Below are positions 35,964 through 45,312 of a DNA stretch of 64,000 nucleotides, piece by piece. The stretch is taken from contig CAVVUF010000002.1 of the NCBI GenBank assembly GCA_963751425.1, positions 682,001 through 746,000 of the forward strand, in the 5' to 3' direction. Made by a program: the position numbers and the translations under genes. Positions within the stretch are counted from its first letter, which is position 1. The number at the start of each line of letters is the position of its first letter. The stretch is from CAVVUF01 sp963751425 (GTDB lineage: Bacteria > Chloroflexota > Anaerolineae > Anaerolineales > UBA4823). A model generated the notes under the pieces. The model had not been told where the DNA came from. It saw nothing but the letters and a program-made list of their open reading frames with translations, and ran no database searches.

Positions 35964-37061
35964 TTATTGAGGTGGGATGAGGGCGTTGAGCAGTGGATTG
36001 ATCCAGACCTGTAGCTGTGGATCATAGACTCCAAACCCCGCGCAGAATTCCCAGTAAGCCCAGCTCATGCCTCTTTTTTCTGCCTGCCGGGCTACCGCTG
36101 CCGTCCAGCGGGCACGCGAGTCCATATCTGCCTTGTTGTATGCTCCGAACTCACCCAGGTACAAGGGGCGGTTATTCTTCTCCGCCCACCCTGCAGCCAG
36201 GTCCAGGTCGCGTTCGAGCGCTTTTTCCTGTGCTGGTGTACCCATCCAGGTGGTACCTAACCAGGCTTCGGAGCCGTCTGCCCACTCTGCGCCCTGGTGG
36301 GTGAATTGAAAAGGCTGGTAATAATGAAATGTCACAATCAGTTGCCGGTCATCCTCTGGCAGCCTCAGGTCGGAGAGCTTATACAGGCTGTTCCATTCAG
36401 CCGGTCCGATGATCACATTGCGTTCCGGATTGGTTTGACGGACCACCGCCAGTGCTTTCACCAGCAGGTCGTTCCACAGCGGGGCTGTCAGCTTGTCGTG
36501 CGGCTCGTTCAAGATTTCGAAGACCAGGTTATCCGGGTAATCTTTGTAGTGTGCGGCGATCTGTTTCCACAGCGCCAGGTAGCGCTCCTGGTGCTCCGCT
36601 GGGTCTGTGAAGATCTCCTCATAATGATGCATATTGATCACGACTTGCAGGTTGTTCTGAATGGACTGGTCTACGGCCCAATCTACCCGCTCGAAGAAGG
36701 CTGCTTCAATCGTGTAAGGGGAAGCCTGGCTGGCATGGGTTGACCAGCGGATTGGGATGCGCACGCTGTCGAAGCCAGCCGATTGGATCAGGTTGAAATA
36801 TTCCTCCTGTAAGGTGACTCCCCATTCGCCTTCTTTGGGGGCTTCCAGGGCATTCCCCAGGTTGACTCCCCGGCCTAACCGCTTATTTTGCTCAAATGCG
36901 TCTGGCCCTTTGCGAGAGGATGTGAGTTGAGGAGCTGGAGTGGGGGAGGCGAGAGGCAGGGACGAATTTGGAATGGAGGATGTGGTGGGGGCTGGAGGTT
37001 TCATGCTGCACCCTGTCAGGATCATCAAACCGAAGAGTAGGATGAATATTTTTTGGGTCAT
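35964..37061 (-). CDS. GH5-family glycoside hydrolase lipoprotein
   Basis: Start at MTQKIFILL (37061), with lipobox LILTGC at about residue 18 and a Ser/Thr/Pro linker. The catalytic barrel shows RGVNLGNALEAP, FDSVRIPIRW, VVINMHHYEE, VFEILNEPHD (acid/base Glu in NEP) and PLYLGEFGAYNKAD (nucleophile Glu), all GH5 signatures as in endo-beta-glucanases and mannanases. 365 residues. It would act on beta-1,4-glycans outside the cell. It is monocistronic or paired with the small coiled-coil gene. Confidence 0.9.
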   Translation of the reverse strand: MTQKIFILLFGLMILTGCSMKPPAPTTSSIPNSSLPLASPTPAPQLTSSRKGPDAFEQNKRLGRGVNLGNALEAPKEGEWGVTLQEEYFNLIQSAGFDSVRIPIRWSTHASQASPYTIEAAFFERVDWAVDQSIQNNLQVVINMHHYEEIFTDPAEHQERYLALWKQIAAHYKDYPDNLVFEILNEPHDKLTAPLWNDLLVKALAVVRQTNPERNVIIGPAEWNSLYKLSDLRLPEDDRQLIVTFHYYQPFQFTHQGAEWADGSEAWLGTTWMGTPAQEKALERDLDLAAGWAEKNNRPLYLGEFGAYNKADMDSRARWTAAVARQAEKRGMSWAYWEFCAGFGVYDPQLQVWINPLLNALIPPQ

Positions 37062-37160
37062 GGAGTCATTATACTCCAGGCACTGCACCTTCCGGTGTAA
37101 GGAACAATTGGGCGTGGTATACTTTCCGCAGTCGAAAAAAAACCTGCTTTTCCCAGCTTA

Positions 37161-38162
37161 ATGGCGATGAAACTGATTATCCAGATCCCTTGTTACAATG
37201 AAGCCGAGTCGATCGCTCATACCCTGTCCCTCCTGCCGCGCCAGATCGACGGCTTCGACCAGATTGAGTACCTGATCATTGATGATGGCAGTACCGATGC
37301 GACAGTGGAGGTGGCGCGGGCGGCAGGGGCGCACCATATTGCCCGCATGCCTCACCATGCCGGGTTAGCCGTGGCTTTTACCACCGGGTTGAATGCCAGC
37401 CTGAAGCTGGGCGCGGATGTGATCGTGAACACCGATGCGGATAACCAGTATGACGCTGGCGATATCCCCCTGCTTGTGGAGCCGATCTTATCGGGACAGG
37501 CTGAGCTGGTGGTCGGCGACCGGGGGGTGGCGACGTTGGAGAATTTTTCGCCCCTCAAGCGCAAGCTGCAGTCGATCGGCAGCCGGGTGGTCTCGCAGGC
37601 CGCCGGATTGGGGATCCCTGATGCCACCAGTGGTTTTCGGGCGCTGACGCGTGAAGTGGCTTTACGCACCATGGTGCTGAGTGAATATTCTTACACGCTG
37701 GAAACTTTGATCCAGGCCGGTCACCAGCATACCAGAGTGGTCTTTGTCCCCATCCATACCAACCCACCGCGCCGGCCTTCTCGCTTGATGCGCGGCACCG
37801 CCGATTACTTAAAGAATTCCACTATCACCATCGTGCGCTCTTATGCCATGTACCGCCCGCTGCGGGTGTTCACCTCGATTGGGATTTTATTCTTAGGGCT
37901 AGGTTTTGCCCTGGGGGTGCGTTTTCTGATTTATTACCTGCGAGGGGTGGGAGGCGGGCATGTTCAGTCCCTAATCCTTGCTGCAGTCTTGTCGATCGTA
38001 GGATTCCAAACCTTATTGATCGGCCTGTTGGCAGATTTGATCGCATTTAACCGGAAGATTTTGGAAGAGATGTTGTTCCGAATTAGGCTGATGCAAACCG
38101 ATGAGATGTGCTCTACCTCATCTTCTACTGAATCTAAGCGAAAATCTGGCCTTGATAGTTAA
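37161..38162 (+). CDS. GT2 family glycosyltransferase with C-terminal membrane anchor
   Basis: 333 residues. The GT2 fold has PCYNEAESIAHTL, LIIDDGSTDATVEVA and NTDADNQYDAGDI (metal-binding Asp-x-Asp type), followed by ATSGFRALTREVALRT. Two membrane helices at about residues 232-255 and 266-295 mark it as a dolichyl/undecaprenyl-phosphate sugar transferase of the DPM1/ArnC kind. Two ATGs (37161, 37167) are equally usable. It opens a surface-polysaccharide cluster. Confidence 0.88.
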   Translation: MAMKLIIQIPCYNEAESIAHTLSLLPRQIDGFDQIEYLIIDDGSTDATVEVARAAGAHHIARMPHHAGLAVAFTTGLNASLKLGADVIVNTDADNQYDAGDIPLLVEPILSGQAELVVGDRGVATLENFSPLKRKLQSIGSRVVSQAAGLGIPDATSGFRALTREVALRTMVLSEYSYTLETLIQAGHQHTRVVFVPIHTNPPRRPSRLMRGTADYLKNSTITIVRSYAMYRPLRVFTSIGILFLGLGFALGVRFLIYYLRGVGGGHVQSLILAAVLSIVGFQTLLIGLLADLIAFNRKILEEMLFRIRLMQTDEMCSTSSSTESKRKSGLDS

Positions 38163-39468
38163 TCATCTTAAAGTTGGTGTGGGACACATACGAATTCAGA
38201 GGCTGCGTCTCGGCTGGGAGTACATTCTAGGCATCAGACGGAGCGAATTTGTTCATAGCCTGTTCCTGTATGGCGGAAGTACTGGATTTGCTCAATTCCT
38301 CATGATGTTGAATGCAATCCTTCTTGCCCGGATGCTTGGCCCAGAAGGATATGGGGTTTTTGCAGGGAGTTATGCGCTTGCGGGTTTAAGCGCCTTTGTG
38401 ATCAGTTTCGGTATGGATACCTGGCTGTTGCGCGAAGCCTCTCATTCCTATAGTCCAGCAGAGCTCAGCGGGAATATCATTAAAATCAAGGCGAAGATTG
38501 GGTTGGTTTGGGGCTTCGTTCTAGTAGTGATGGTTCCATCTATTCGCCCTGATCTTTTTTCGCCCTGGTTGATGTTGGTGTGTGTGGTGGATGTTTGGAG
38601 TGACAGCTGCTTCAATACGCAAGTAACCGCACTCAATGTTCAGAACAAAATCCCATTCATCTCACGCCTCGTTTTGGTTTCACGAGGCGGCCGTTTGTTG
38701 GGCACGATTTTGGTTATTGTCGTTGGGATCATATCCCCTTTTTATTTTGCCCTTGCCCGATGTTCAGCAACTGTCTTCGGCATGGTTCTGGCTGCCCTGG
38801 TTTTACGACCCAAATTCCGCGGTACCCTGCGTATTCGATCTTTCGAAATTCTCCGTAAAACATTCCCGTTTGGCATATCCGAGTTCTTGGCGCTGGTTTA
38901 TGCTCAAGCGGATGTTACCTTATTGACAATTATGGCAGGTAAAGCTGCTGTGGGCATTTACGCACCTGCTTCAGGGTTAATCAATGCTTTGTTTGTGATC
39001 CCAAATGCCGGGTTTCTTTTGGCTGTTCCGCGCCTGTCGGTTTTATCAGTACAAAATTCATCTCGGATTAGACCTGTAGTTCTTCGCTGGGGTTTGGGTT
39101 TTTTGTTGCTGGGTTTTGCGATGATGACGGTGGTGGGATTGGGGGGAGAATGGATTATCGAGATTTTATTGGGCAGCGAGTTTCATATGACCGGCACCTT
39201 GTTGGTTATTCTAAGCCCGATTTTGCTTATGAAATCATTGGAATATTTATTTGCCGCAGTATTTGTGGCCGTTGGTTGGCAAAAACTCCGTCTTATTCCG
39301 CAGGGGATTTCTGCTGGAGCAAATATTGGTTTAAATCTGCTTGCCATCCCTTTGTTTGGGGTGGTTGGGGTGGCTGTGGTTTATGACATAAGCGAGTTGA
39401 TTCTCATGTTGGGATATGGTTACCTTGCTTTCAAGTGGATGAGAACATCCATTAAGGTGAAGATTTGA
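38101..39468 (+). CDS. Polysaccharide flippase (MOP superfamily)
   Basis: The open frame starts at 38101, inside the GT2 gene, but the conserved part begins near residue 45 (RSEFVHSLFLYGGSTGFAQFLMMLNAILLARMLGPEGYGVFAGSYALAG), so a later start (for example TTG at 38152) is likely. About 12-14 membrane helices, with the Wzx-type N-terminal pattern of LGPxxYG. It would move lipid-linked oligosaccharide across the membrane. The following gene starts two bases after its stop. Confidence 0.82.
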   Translation: MRCALPHLLLNLSENLALIVNHLKVGVGHIRIQRLRLGWEYILGIRRSEFVHSLFLYGGSTGFAQFLMMLNAILLARMLGPEGYGVFAGSYALAGLSAFVISFGMDTWLLREASHSYSPAELSGNIIKIKAKIGLVWGFVLVVMVPSIRPDLFSPWLMLVCVVDVWSDSCFNTQVTALNVQNKIPFISRLVLVSRGGRLLGTILVIVVGIISPFYFALARCSATVFGMVLAALVLRPKFRGTLRIRSFEILRKTFPFGISEFLALVYAQADVTLLTIMAGKAAVGIYAPASGLINALFVIPNAGFLLAVPRLSVLSVQNSSRIRPVVLRWGLGFLLLGFAMMTVVGLGGEWIIEILLGSEFHMTGTLLVILSPILLMKSLEYLFAAVFVAVGWQKLRLIPQGISAGANIGLNLLAIPLFGVVGVAVVYDISELILMLGYGYLAFKWMRTSIKVKI

Positions 39469-39469
39469 G

Positions 39470-40793
39470 ATGGAAGATAACCCAAAGACAGTTTTGATTG
39501 CCAATGTTCACTCGTCCCGAAATATTGGGGATCAGGCGCTCCTTGAATCAGCATTTATGATTCTCCGGATGGCATTTGGAAAACCACGGCTGCTGGTGTC
39601 GGTGAATTGGCCCGATGAGCCTTATTTCAAGCAGGCGGACGGTTTTGAGACTTTTCCTTCCCCATTGGCTTTGGTAGGGGGGGCAACTAATCGCTCAAAA
39701 TGGAAGCAAGCCTTGGGAATTTTAAGAGGCAGCCTGGCTGGTTGGCTTGAGGCGCGTGGTTTTCATGGGTTATCCACGCGGATTGGCGGACCTGGCTGGA
39801 ACCGTCTATTCCAGGCATATCGGGATGCGGATTTAATCGTCGGTGTTTCGGGGAATATATTCTTGTCAACTGGAAAGTTCGGGTGGCCTTTTCTGACAGG
39901 AGCTTTATCAGTTGAGTTAGCGCATTGGTTTCGAAAGCCCTTCTATGTACTGCCTCAATCGATTGGTCCTTTGAAGAGGAACTGGGAACGAAAGTTATTA
40001 CGTTCGATCTATGGGCGAGCCAGGCAGGTATTCTTGCGCGACCAGGTATCATTGCGCGTTAGCGGAGGAACTTGGACTTCCTGGAGAGAAAGTGTCTTTT
40101 GCGCCGGATCCAGCTTTTGCTTTACCGGTTGAAAACCAGACAGAAGCGCTGGCCTTTCTGGCTCGCTATGGATATAAAAACGATGGCCATAATATTGGCG
40201 CGACGATCATTTCACCCATGGGCCACTTTCTCAACCCGGAGAGACTAGAAAACTACTACACCACCGTAGCCAGGGCTCTTGACCGACTGGCTTCAGAGTA
40301 TCAGGTGCGTATTTTCCTTTTCAACCAGGTGACAGGTCCCACGGCAATCGAAGACGACCGCTTGGCAGTAGAAAAATTGCTTGCCAGGATCCCTGGGGAT
40401 TTGAAACGTGTGAGCTGGGTTAACGAAACCCTCTCTCCAGCTTTGTTGAGCGCTTGTTATGGGCAGATGCAGCTCTTCATTGCCTCGCGCCTGCACTCAG
40501 GGATTTTTGCGTTATCGATGGGCGTTCCTACCTTGTTTATCGGGTTCCTAACGAAGACCCGCGGTGTGATGGAGGCAATTGGACTGGAGAATTGGGTGGT
40601 AGACTTTTCTTTTTTAGATGAGGCTAAGCTTTGGGAAAGACTCCAAACCTCCTGGTTGGAAAAAGAGGCCTATGCAGCCAGGCTGCAAGAAATACTTCCT
40701 CCTCTTAAAAAATCAGTTCTTGATATTAGTACATGGATTTCTAAGGATTATGAGCAGTACCAGCAGGAAAATACACCTCGTTCAAATCATTAG
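39470..40793 (+). CDS. Polysaccharide pyruvyl transferase family protein (one frameshift)
   Basis: N-terminal ANVHSSRNIGDQALLESAFMIL and later SGNIFLSTG, PFYVLPQSIGPLKRNWERKL and VFLRDQVSLR follow the CsaB/WcaK pyruvyl-transferase pattern. The frame shifts near 40055; removing one base continues as LAEELGLPGEKVSFAPDPAFALP and then ASRLHSGIFALSMGVPTLFIGF, the donor-site His region. Repaired length 440 residues. It would add ketal pyruvate to a cell-surface sugar from PEP. It overlaps the next gene by 44 bases. Confidence 0.8.
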
Positions 40794-41926
40794 AGGCTTT
40801 GACATCGGAGGCGCCAACGGGGGCTCGGACCGGTTCGGCATCGAGCTGGCTCGCAACCTGGACCGGAGCCAGTTCGCGCCAGCCATTTGCGCGTTCTTCC
40901 AACATCATACCCCGGCAGAATCCTATTGGTTGAATTTGTTAAAATCTGAAGAGATCCCCATCATTTTTTTAACAGAACAATCCGGAAAAGGTAAATTCTC
41001 CACGTTGTGGCAGGGTGTTCGAAAATTGCATCAGGTATTGCTGGATTGGCGGGTTGATCTTTGTCACAGCCACTGCCAGTTGGGTACCGTTTCGACTGTT
41101 TTCATGAAGATGATGGGTGCTGTTCCCCATGGAGTGCGCACCGCACATGGTTGGTTTGAATGGGATCCAAATTGGGTTGGATGGCTCCTGGATAAATTAT
41201 TTTCAGGCTGTTTGTATCCTATTATGCTTGATGCAGAAGTTGGTGTGTCTCAGGCAGCGGTGGACCGCATGGTCAAGCATTGGGGGGCAAGATTGTCCAA
41301 ACACCAGCCTGTCTTGATCTATAATGCGATCCCGCTTACCCCTATTCAAAGCGATGCAGTCTCCCGTGATTCTCGGTCTGAGCCAAAGGTTGTCGCCTCA
41401 GTTGGCAGGCTATCCGAGCAAAAGGGCTACCGGTACTTGATCGAGGCGGTCCCAGAAATTGTCCGCGAATTTCCGCAAATTGTATTCTGGCTGATCGGAG
41501 ATGGGGAATTAAAGAGGAGAGTTGGAAGGACAGAGTAAGAGATTGGGCGTTCAAGATCATGTAAAATTTTTAGGAAAGCGAAACGACGTTATGGACTTGT
41601 TGAAGCAGAGCGACCTGTTTGTCTTGCCCTCCCTTTGGGAAGGGTTGCCCACCGTGATCATTGAGAGCATGTCTCAAGGTGTTCCCGTCCTGGCAACCGA
41701 TATCCCCGGAACGCGGGAAATGATCGTGGATGGTAAGACCGGCTGGTTGGTTGAGCCAAAAGACCCTCCTTCATTGGCAAAAGTGATGATCTGGGTTTTG
41801 AAAAACCCCGCCGAGCGCCTGAGGGTCAGCCAGGATGCTTTGAAGATCGTCGATCGTTTTTCCATAACCTCAATCGCAACTCAATACCAGGCTCTTTACC
41901 AAAAGATCGCTGCCGGTAATAAGTGA
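40750..41926 (+). CDS. GT4 family glycosyltransferase, copy 1 (one frameshift)
   Basis: A GT-B fold enzyme: IRGFDIGGANGGSDRFG (acceptor-side loop), VDLCHSHCQLGTVS, and the C-terminal donor-binding PSLWEGLPTVIIESMSQGVPVLATDIPGTREMI, with the conserved Glu pair. The frame breaks near 41520; removing one G joins LKRR to LEGQSKRLGVQDHVKFLGKR. The repaired length, 391 residues, equals that of the next gene (389), to which it is clearly paralogous. It transfers an activated sugar to a lipid-linked intermediate. Confidence 0.85.
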
Positions 41927-41933
41927 GAGGCTT

Positions 41934-43103
41934 ATGATGGATCGTAAGAGCTTAAAGGTTTTACAGATCATCAAGGGCTTTGATATTGGCGGGCCTCTCG
42001 GCGGAGCGGAAAATTTTGGGATCAACCTCAGCCAGCAGCTCGCAAAAGAGGGAGGCCAAATAGCTGTGTGTTCCTTTTACCGGTACCAGACTGAGCTGGA
42101 GGAGGAATGGTATTCGAGGTTGATCGGGCAGGGGATTCCGGTGATATTTGCCAGTGATGGGCGCAAGCTAAATCTCTGGCATAGCTATAAACTTCTTCAA
42201 GAATACTGCCGAAAAAACCACATACAGATCGTCCACAGCCATTTCCAGGTAGCCAGCCTGGTGGTGGCTGCTCTTAAACTCACTGGGGCTGCCCGGCATG
42301 TGATCCGGACTGCACATACCCCGCTGGAATGGGGCCGAGGCGCAGTTGCCTGGGTTGCTCGTTTGATATTCACGAATTGGGTTTACCCGTTCGTCTTTGA
42401 CGCTGAGGTCGGTGTGTCGGAATCGATTGTCAATCAGCTTAAGAAGCGCCCTGGCAGTCGTTTGAGCGGTAAACAGCCCCTAAAAATCTTTAATGCTCTT
42501 TCACCCGAGTTCATAGACCAGGCAAGGCAAGGTGTCCAACCTAAACGAAGGGTAAATTTCCCAGGAGAAAAGTTTGTCATGGGGAGTGTTGGTCGGTTGG
42601 TCAAAGGGAAGGGTTATGAATATCTATTAGATGTCCTACCGAGCTTGAAAGACGAGATTCCCCAGCTATTCTGCGTGATCATCGGCGAAGGCGAGTTGCG
42701 CCCCAAACTTGAGGAAAAGTCTAAACAACTGGGTATCACCGATTGGGTTAAGTTTCTGGGAAAGCGTTCGGACATCTTAGATTTACTCTGTGAAATGGAT
42801 CTATTTGTGTTGCCATCTTTAATGGAAGGTCTATCTACAGTCATTTTGGAGAGCATGGCCTGTCACATCCCGGTTATTGCGACCGGTATTCCAGGGACGA
42901 GAGAGATTATCCAGGATCAAGTTAACGGTTGGTTAGTCAATCCCGCTGATACAATTACTCTTCACCAAGCCATTTTGGATGCCTATCATTCACCGGAGAA
43001 AAGAGAGGCATTTTCCCAGCAAGCTAAAATTGGATTGGATCGATTTTCAATAACGCAGGTAGCCAGGCAGTATCGAGCTTTATATCTTGATTTACGCGTG
43101 TAG
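41934..43103 (+). CDS. GT4 family glycosyltransferase, copy 2
   Basis: 389 residues, tandem paralogue of the preceding gene: IKGFDIGGPLGGAENFG, HSHFQVASLVVAALKLTGAARHVIRTAHTPLEWG, and PSLMEGLSTVILESMACHIPVIATGIPGTREII. No frameshift. The same order of motifs indicates local gene duplication followed by change in sugar or acceptor specificity. Confidence 0.88.
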   Translation: MMDRKSLKVLQIIKGFDIGGPLGGAENFGINLSQQLAKEGGQIAVCSFYRYQTELEEEWYSRLIGQGIPVIFASDGRKLNLWHSYKLLQEYCRKNHIQIVHSHFQVASLVVAALKLTGAARHVIRTAHTPLEWGRGAVAWVARLIFTNWVYPFVFDAEVGVSESIVNQLKKRPGSRLSGKQPLKIFNALSPEFIDQARQGVQPKRRVNFPGEKFVMGSVGRLVKGKGYEYLLDVLPSLKDEIPQLFCVIIGEGELRPKLEEKSKQLGITDWVKFLGKRSDILDLLCEMDLFVLPSLMEGLSTVILESMACHIPVIATGIPGTREIIQDQVNGWLVNPADTITLHQAILDAYHSPEKREAFSQQAKIGLDRFSITQVARQYRALYLDLRV

Positions 43104-43181
43104 AGAATTATTTGGAAAATGAATTGGATGATTCATTAAAATCTCATCTACAGCTTTTCTGCAATTCCTAAATCTATCCGA

Positions 43182-43655
43182 TCAGGGCGTGAAATCCGTG
43201 CGGATTTGTTCCATATCCAGGATCTGATTCGAGGCAGCAGCCCAGGTTTTTACTTTTCCTTCCTCATCCGAGACTACCGCATAATTGGTCATGGGATCAC
43301 CAATGACGAGCACAAATTCGCCAGGCGCGATGTTCTCGATCACGAACCTGCCCTCTTGATCGGTAAAAGCCCCTGGGCTGTTGGCGCTGTCGATCACATA
43401 AGCCCCTTCTTCTCCCTGGCGGTATACCGCCGCCAGGTGCACGACCGTATCTCGAATAGGTGAACGATCCTCCTGTGAAACAACCTGACCGATTACCGTG
43501 GCTTTATCTGGCTCTGGGAGCGGTATGGATGTCGGGGATTGTGTGGGTGCTTGTGTTGGTGAAGATGTCGCTTGGCTGGGCTGGCAGCCAGTTAACAAAA
43601 TAACACAGATTAAGAGTAAATCTAAGAAAAACACGCGTCTTTTGTCGTTTACCAT
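43182..43655 (-). CDS. Lipoprotein with carboxypeptidase-regulatory-like beta domain
   Basis: 157 residues. A short basic N-terminus and lipobox VILLTGC (about residue 23) precede a Thr/Ser/Pro linker. The rest, ATVIGQVVSQEDRSPIRDTVVHLAAVY ... FTDQEGRFVIENIAPGEFVLVI, is the standard seven-stranded prealbumin-like (CarboxypepD_reg) fold. Such domains are usually structural or carbohydrate-binding accessories. It is oriented against the polysaccharide genes. Confidence 0.75.
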   Translation of the reverse strand: MVNDKRRVFFLDLLLICVILLTGCQPSQATSSPTQAPTQSPTSIPLPEPDKATVIGQVVSQEDRSPIRDTVVHLAAVYRQGEEGAYVIDSANSPGAFTDQEGRFVIENIAPGEFVLVIGDPMTNYAVVSDEEGKVKTWAAASNQILDMEQIRTDFTP

Positions 43656-43678
43656 AGAAGATTAACCCAAACGAATTA

Positions 43679-43706
43679 TTGCATCTGGTGAGGCTTTGGA
43701 TATAAT
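43679..43706 (+). promoter_or_regulatory. Promoter of the 473-residue secreted protein
   Basis: TTGCAT (43679-43684), a 16-base spacer and a perfect TATAAT (43701-43706), with AAAGGAGAAG before the ATG. The strong signals fit high expression. Confidence 0.65.
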
Positions 43707-43756
43707 TAGCTTATCGTTAACCAAGATTATACTCGAAAGCAAAGGAGAAGTTTATA

Positions 43757-45178
43757 ATGAAAACTAAGTTGTTTGCTCTTTTTAGTGTCATGGCTATTCT
43801 TCTAAGCATGGTTGGAACAGCACCAGCTCAGGCGGCAGCTTACGGCACATCCTTCGTTACCTCAATTACCTATCAAAACGTGGGCACTGCTGCTGCGACT
43901 ATTGTGATTGATTTTTATGCAGAGTCTAGTGCCACGCCCATCTCTATTCCCATGGCAGCTCTTAACCCGGGTGCCAGCTCATCGGTTTACGTGGGAAGCT
44001 TGAGCCAAATTGCTTCACCCTTCAAGGGCTCGGCCGTGATGAGTTCTGACCAACCCCTTGTCGCCACGTTGGTGCAGGTACCTCCTTCTGGCAGTGAAAT
44101 AAAGAACCGCCCATTGTCGAATGGATTCTCTGGCGGCGCTGCCTATGTGGTGATCCCAACTGTACTTAAAGCTACATTTAATTCAAATTCCATCTTCTCG
44201 ATTCAGAATGCCGACAGCGTGGGTGCAGATCTGACAGTGAATTTCAATCCCGTCAGCGGCACCCCCGTCCCGATGACCGTCGTAAACCTCCCTGCAGGAT
44301 CGGCAAAATATTTTGACCTGGGTCAAATGACGCAGCTAGGAACAACCTTCAATGGCTCTGTGACCATTACTGCCAAGAAGACCGGTACTCAAACGGACGG
44401 CTCAGTGGTTGCAACTTCCATGGAGCTGTCGACGAACGGAACGGGTGCTTATGCCTTTGAAGGCGCCTCACAGGTTGGCAATAAAGTTTATATGCCCTCC
44501 GCTTTTTGTAAATTCGGCATCGGAGGTGCAACCAACTCGTCCTATGCAGTTCAAAACGTCAGTACTACGACGGATGCAAGTGTCTCCGTAACTTATAGCA
44601 ATGGCAACGTGGATGGTCCGTACACGATCACGCCTGGGAAAAAGCAGAGCTTTCCTGGTTGTGGCGTATCCGGTACTTTGAATCCGGCAGCCTACATCGG
44701 TGCAGCCACTGTTGAGTCGGTTGGTGGAGAGATTGCTGCTATCGCAAAAATATTTGGGAATGGTTTGAGCACAGCTTTCCTGGGTGTCGTCAGTGGCTCC
44801 AAGAAGATTTCTCTTCCTTATGTCCGCTGGACCGAAACGCATTGGACCGATGGGACTCGCCAGCGTGCGAATATCGCCATTCAGAATATTGGGACAGCCG
44901 AATTACCTGCTGGAAGTGTTACCGTAAAGTATTATGATAAGGCTGGTACCCTGCTAGGTACCCATACGATCGCTTCGGCTCTTGGGGTTGGTAAGAAGAT
45001 CAACTCAAATCCAACGCAAATTGGCCAAACTGAATTTGGGTATATAGGGACTTCGACCGGTGGCGGCGCGATTGTGGAAGGCCCCGATGGTAGCCAGCTT
45101 GCTGTCATTGTGCGTATTGAAACCTATGTCCCGGGTGGCTCGGTCGGTGAGGATTACAACGGTATCCCGGTTCAATAA
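43757..45178 (+). CDS. Secreted surface protein, probable S-layer-like or cell-envelope protein
   Basis: A Sec signal peptide (MKTKLFALFSVMAILLSMVGTAPAQA) is followed by about 445 residues of Thr/Ser/Gly-rich beta structure. At least three units of about 120 residues each carry a QN(V/A/I)G or QNAD start, a strand such as TIVIDFYAESSATP or VTVKYYDKAGTLLG, and an FxGSxxxxS element. Low charge, few Cys and its own strong promoter and terminator resemble S-layer or sheath proteins of Anaerolineae. No enzymatic motif is seen, and no known family is recognised with certainty. Confidence 0.7.
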   Translation: MKTKLFALFSVMAILLSMVGTAPAQAAAYGTSFVTSITYQNVGTAAATIVIDFYAESSATPISIPMAALNPGASSSVYVGSLSQIASPFKGSAVMSSDQPLVATLVQVPPSGSEIKNRPLSNGFSGGAAYVVIPTVLKATFNSNSIFSIQNADSVGADLTVNFNPVSGTPVPMTVVNLPAGSAKYFDLGQMTQLGTTFNGSVTITAKKTGTQTDGSVVATSMELSTNGTGAYAFEGASQVGNKVYMPSAFCKFGIGGATNSSYAVQNVSTTTDASVSVTYSNGNVDGPYTITPGKKQSFPGCGVSGTLNPAAYIGAATVESVGGEIAAIAKIFGNGLSTAFLGVVSGSKKISLPYVRWTETHWTDGTRQRANIAIQNIGTAELPAGSVTVKYYDKAGTLLGTHTIASALGVGKKINSNPTQIGQTEFGYIGTSTGGGAIVEGPDGSQLAVIVRIETYVPGGSVGEDYNGIPVQ

Positions 45179-45243
45179 CTTACGCTTGTCACGAATGAAA
45201 TGGGTGGAAACGAATAATCTGTGATTAGCCAGAAATAAAAAGA

Positions 45244-45283
45244 AAATACATCCTGCCTATGAAAAGGTGGGATGTATTTTTTT
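45244..45283 (+). terminator. Rho-independent terminator
   Basis: AAATACATCC (45244-45253) pairs with GGATGTATTT (45270-45279), with an inner GCC/GGT extension, and a T run to 45283. It follows the secreted-protein gene. Confidence 0.85.
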
Positions 45284-45312
45284 CCCATCCTCTACTTTCA
45301 ACCGGTTCGTTT

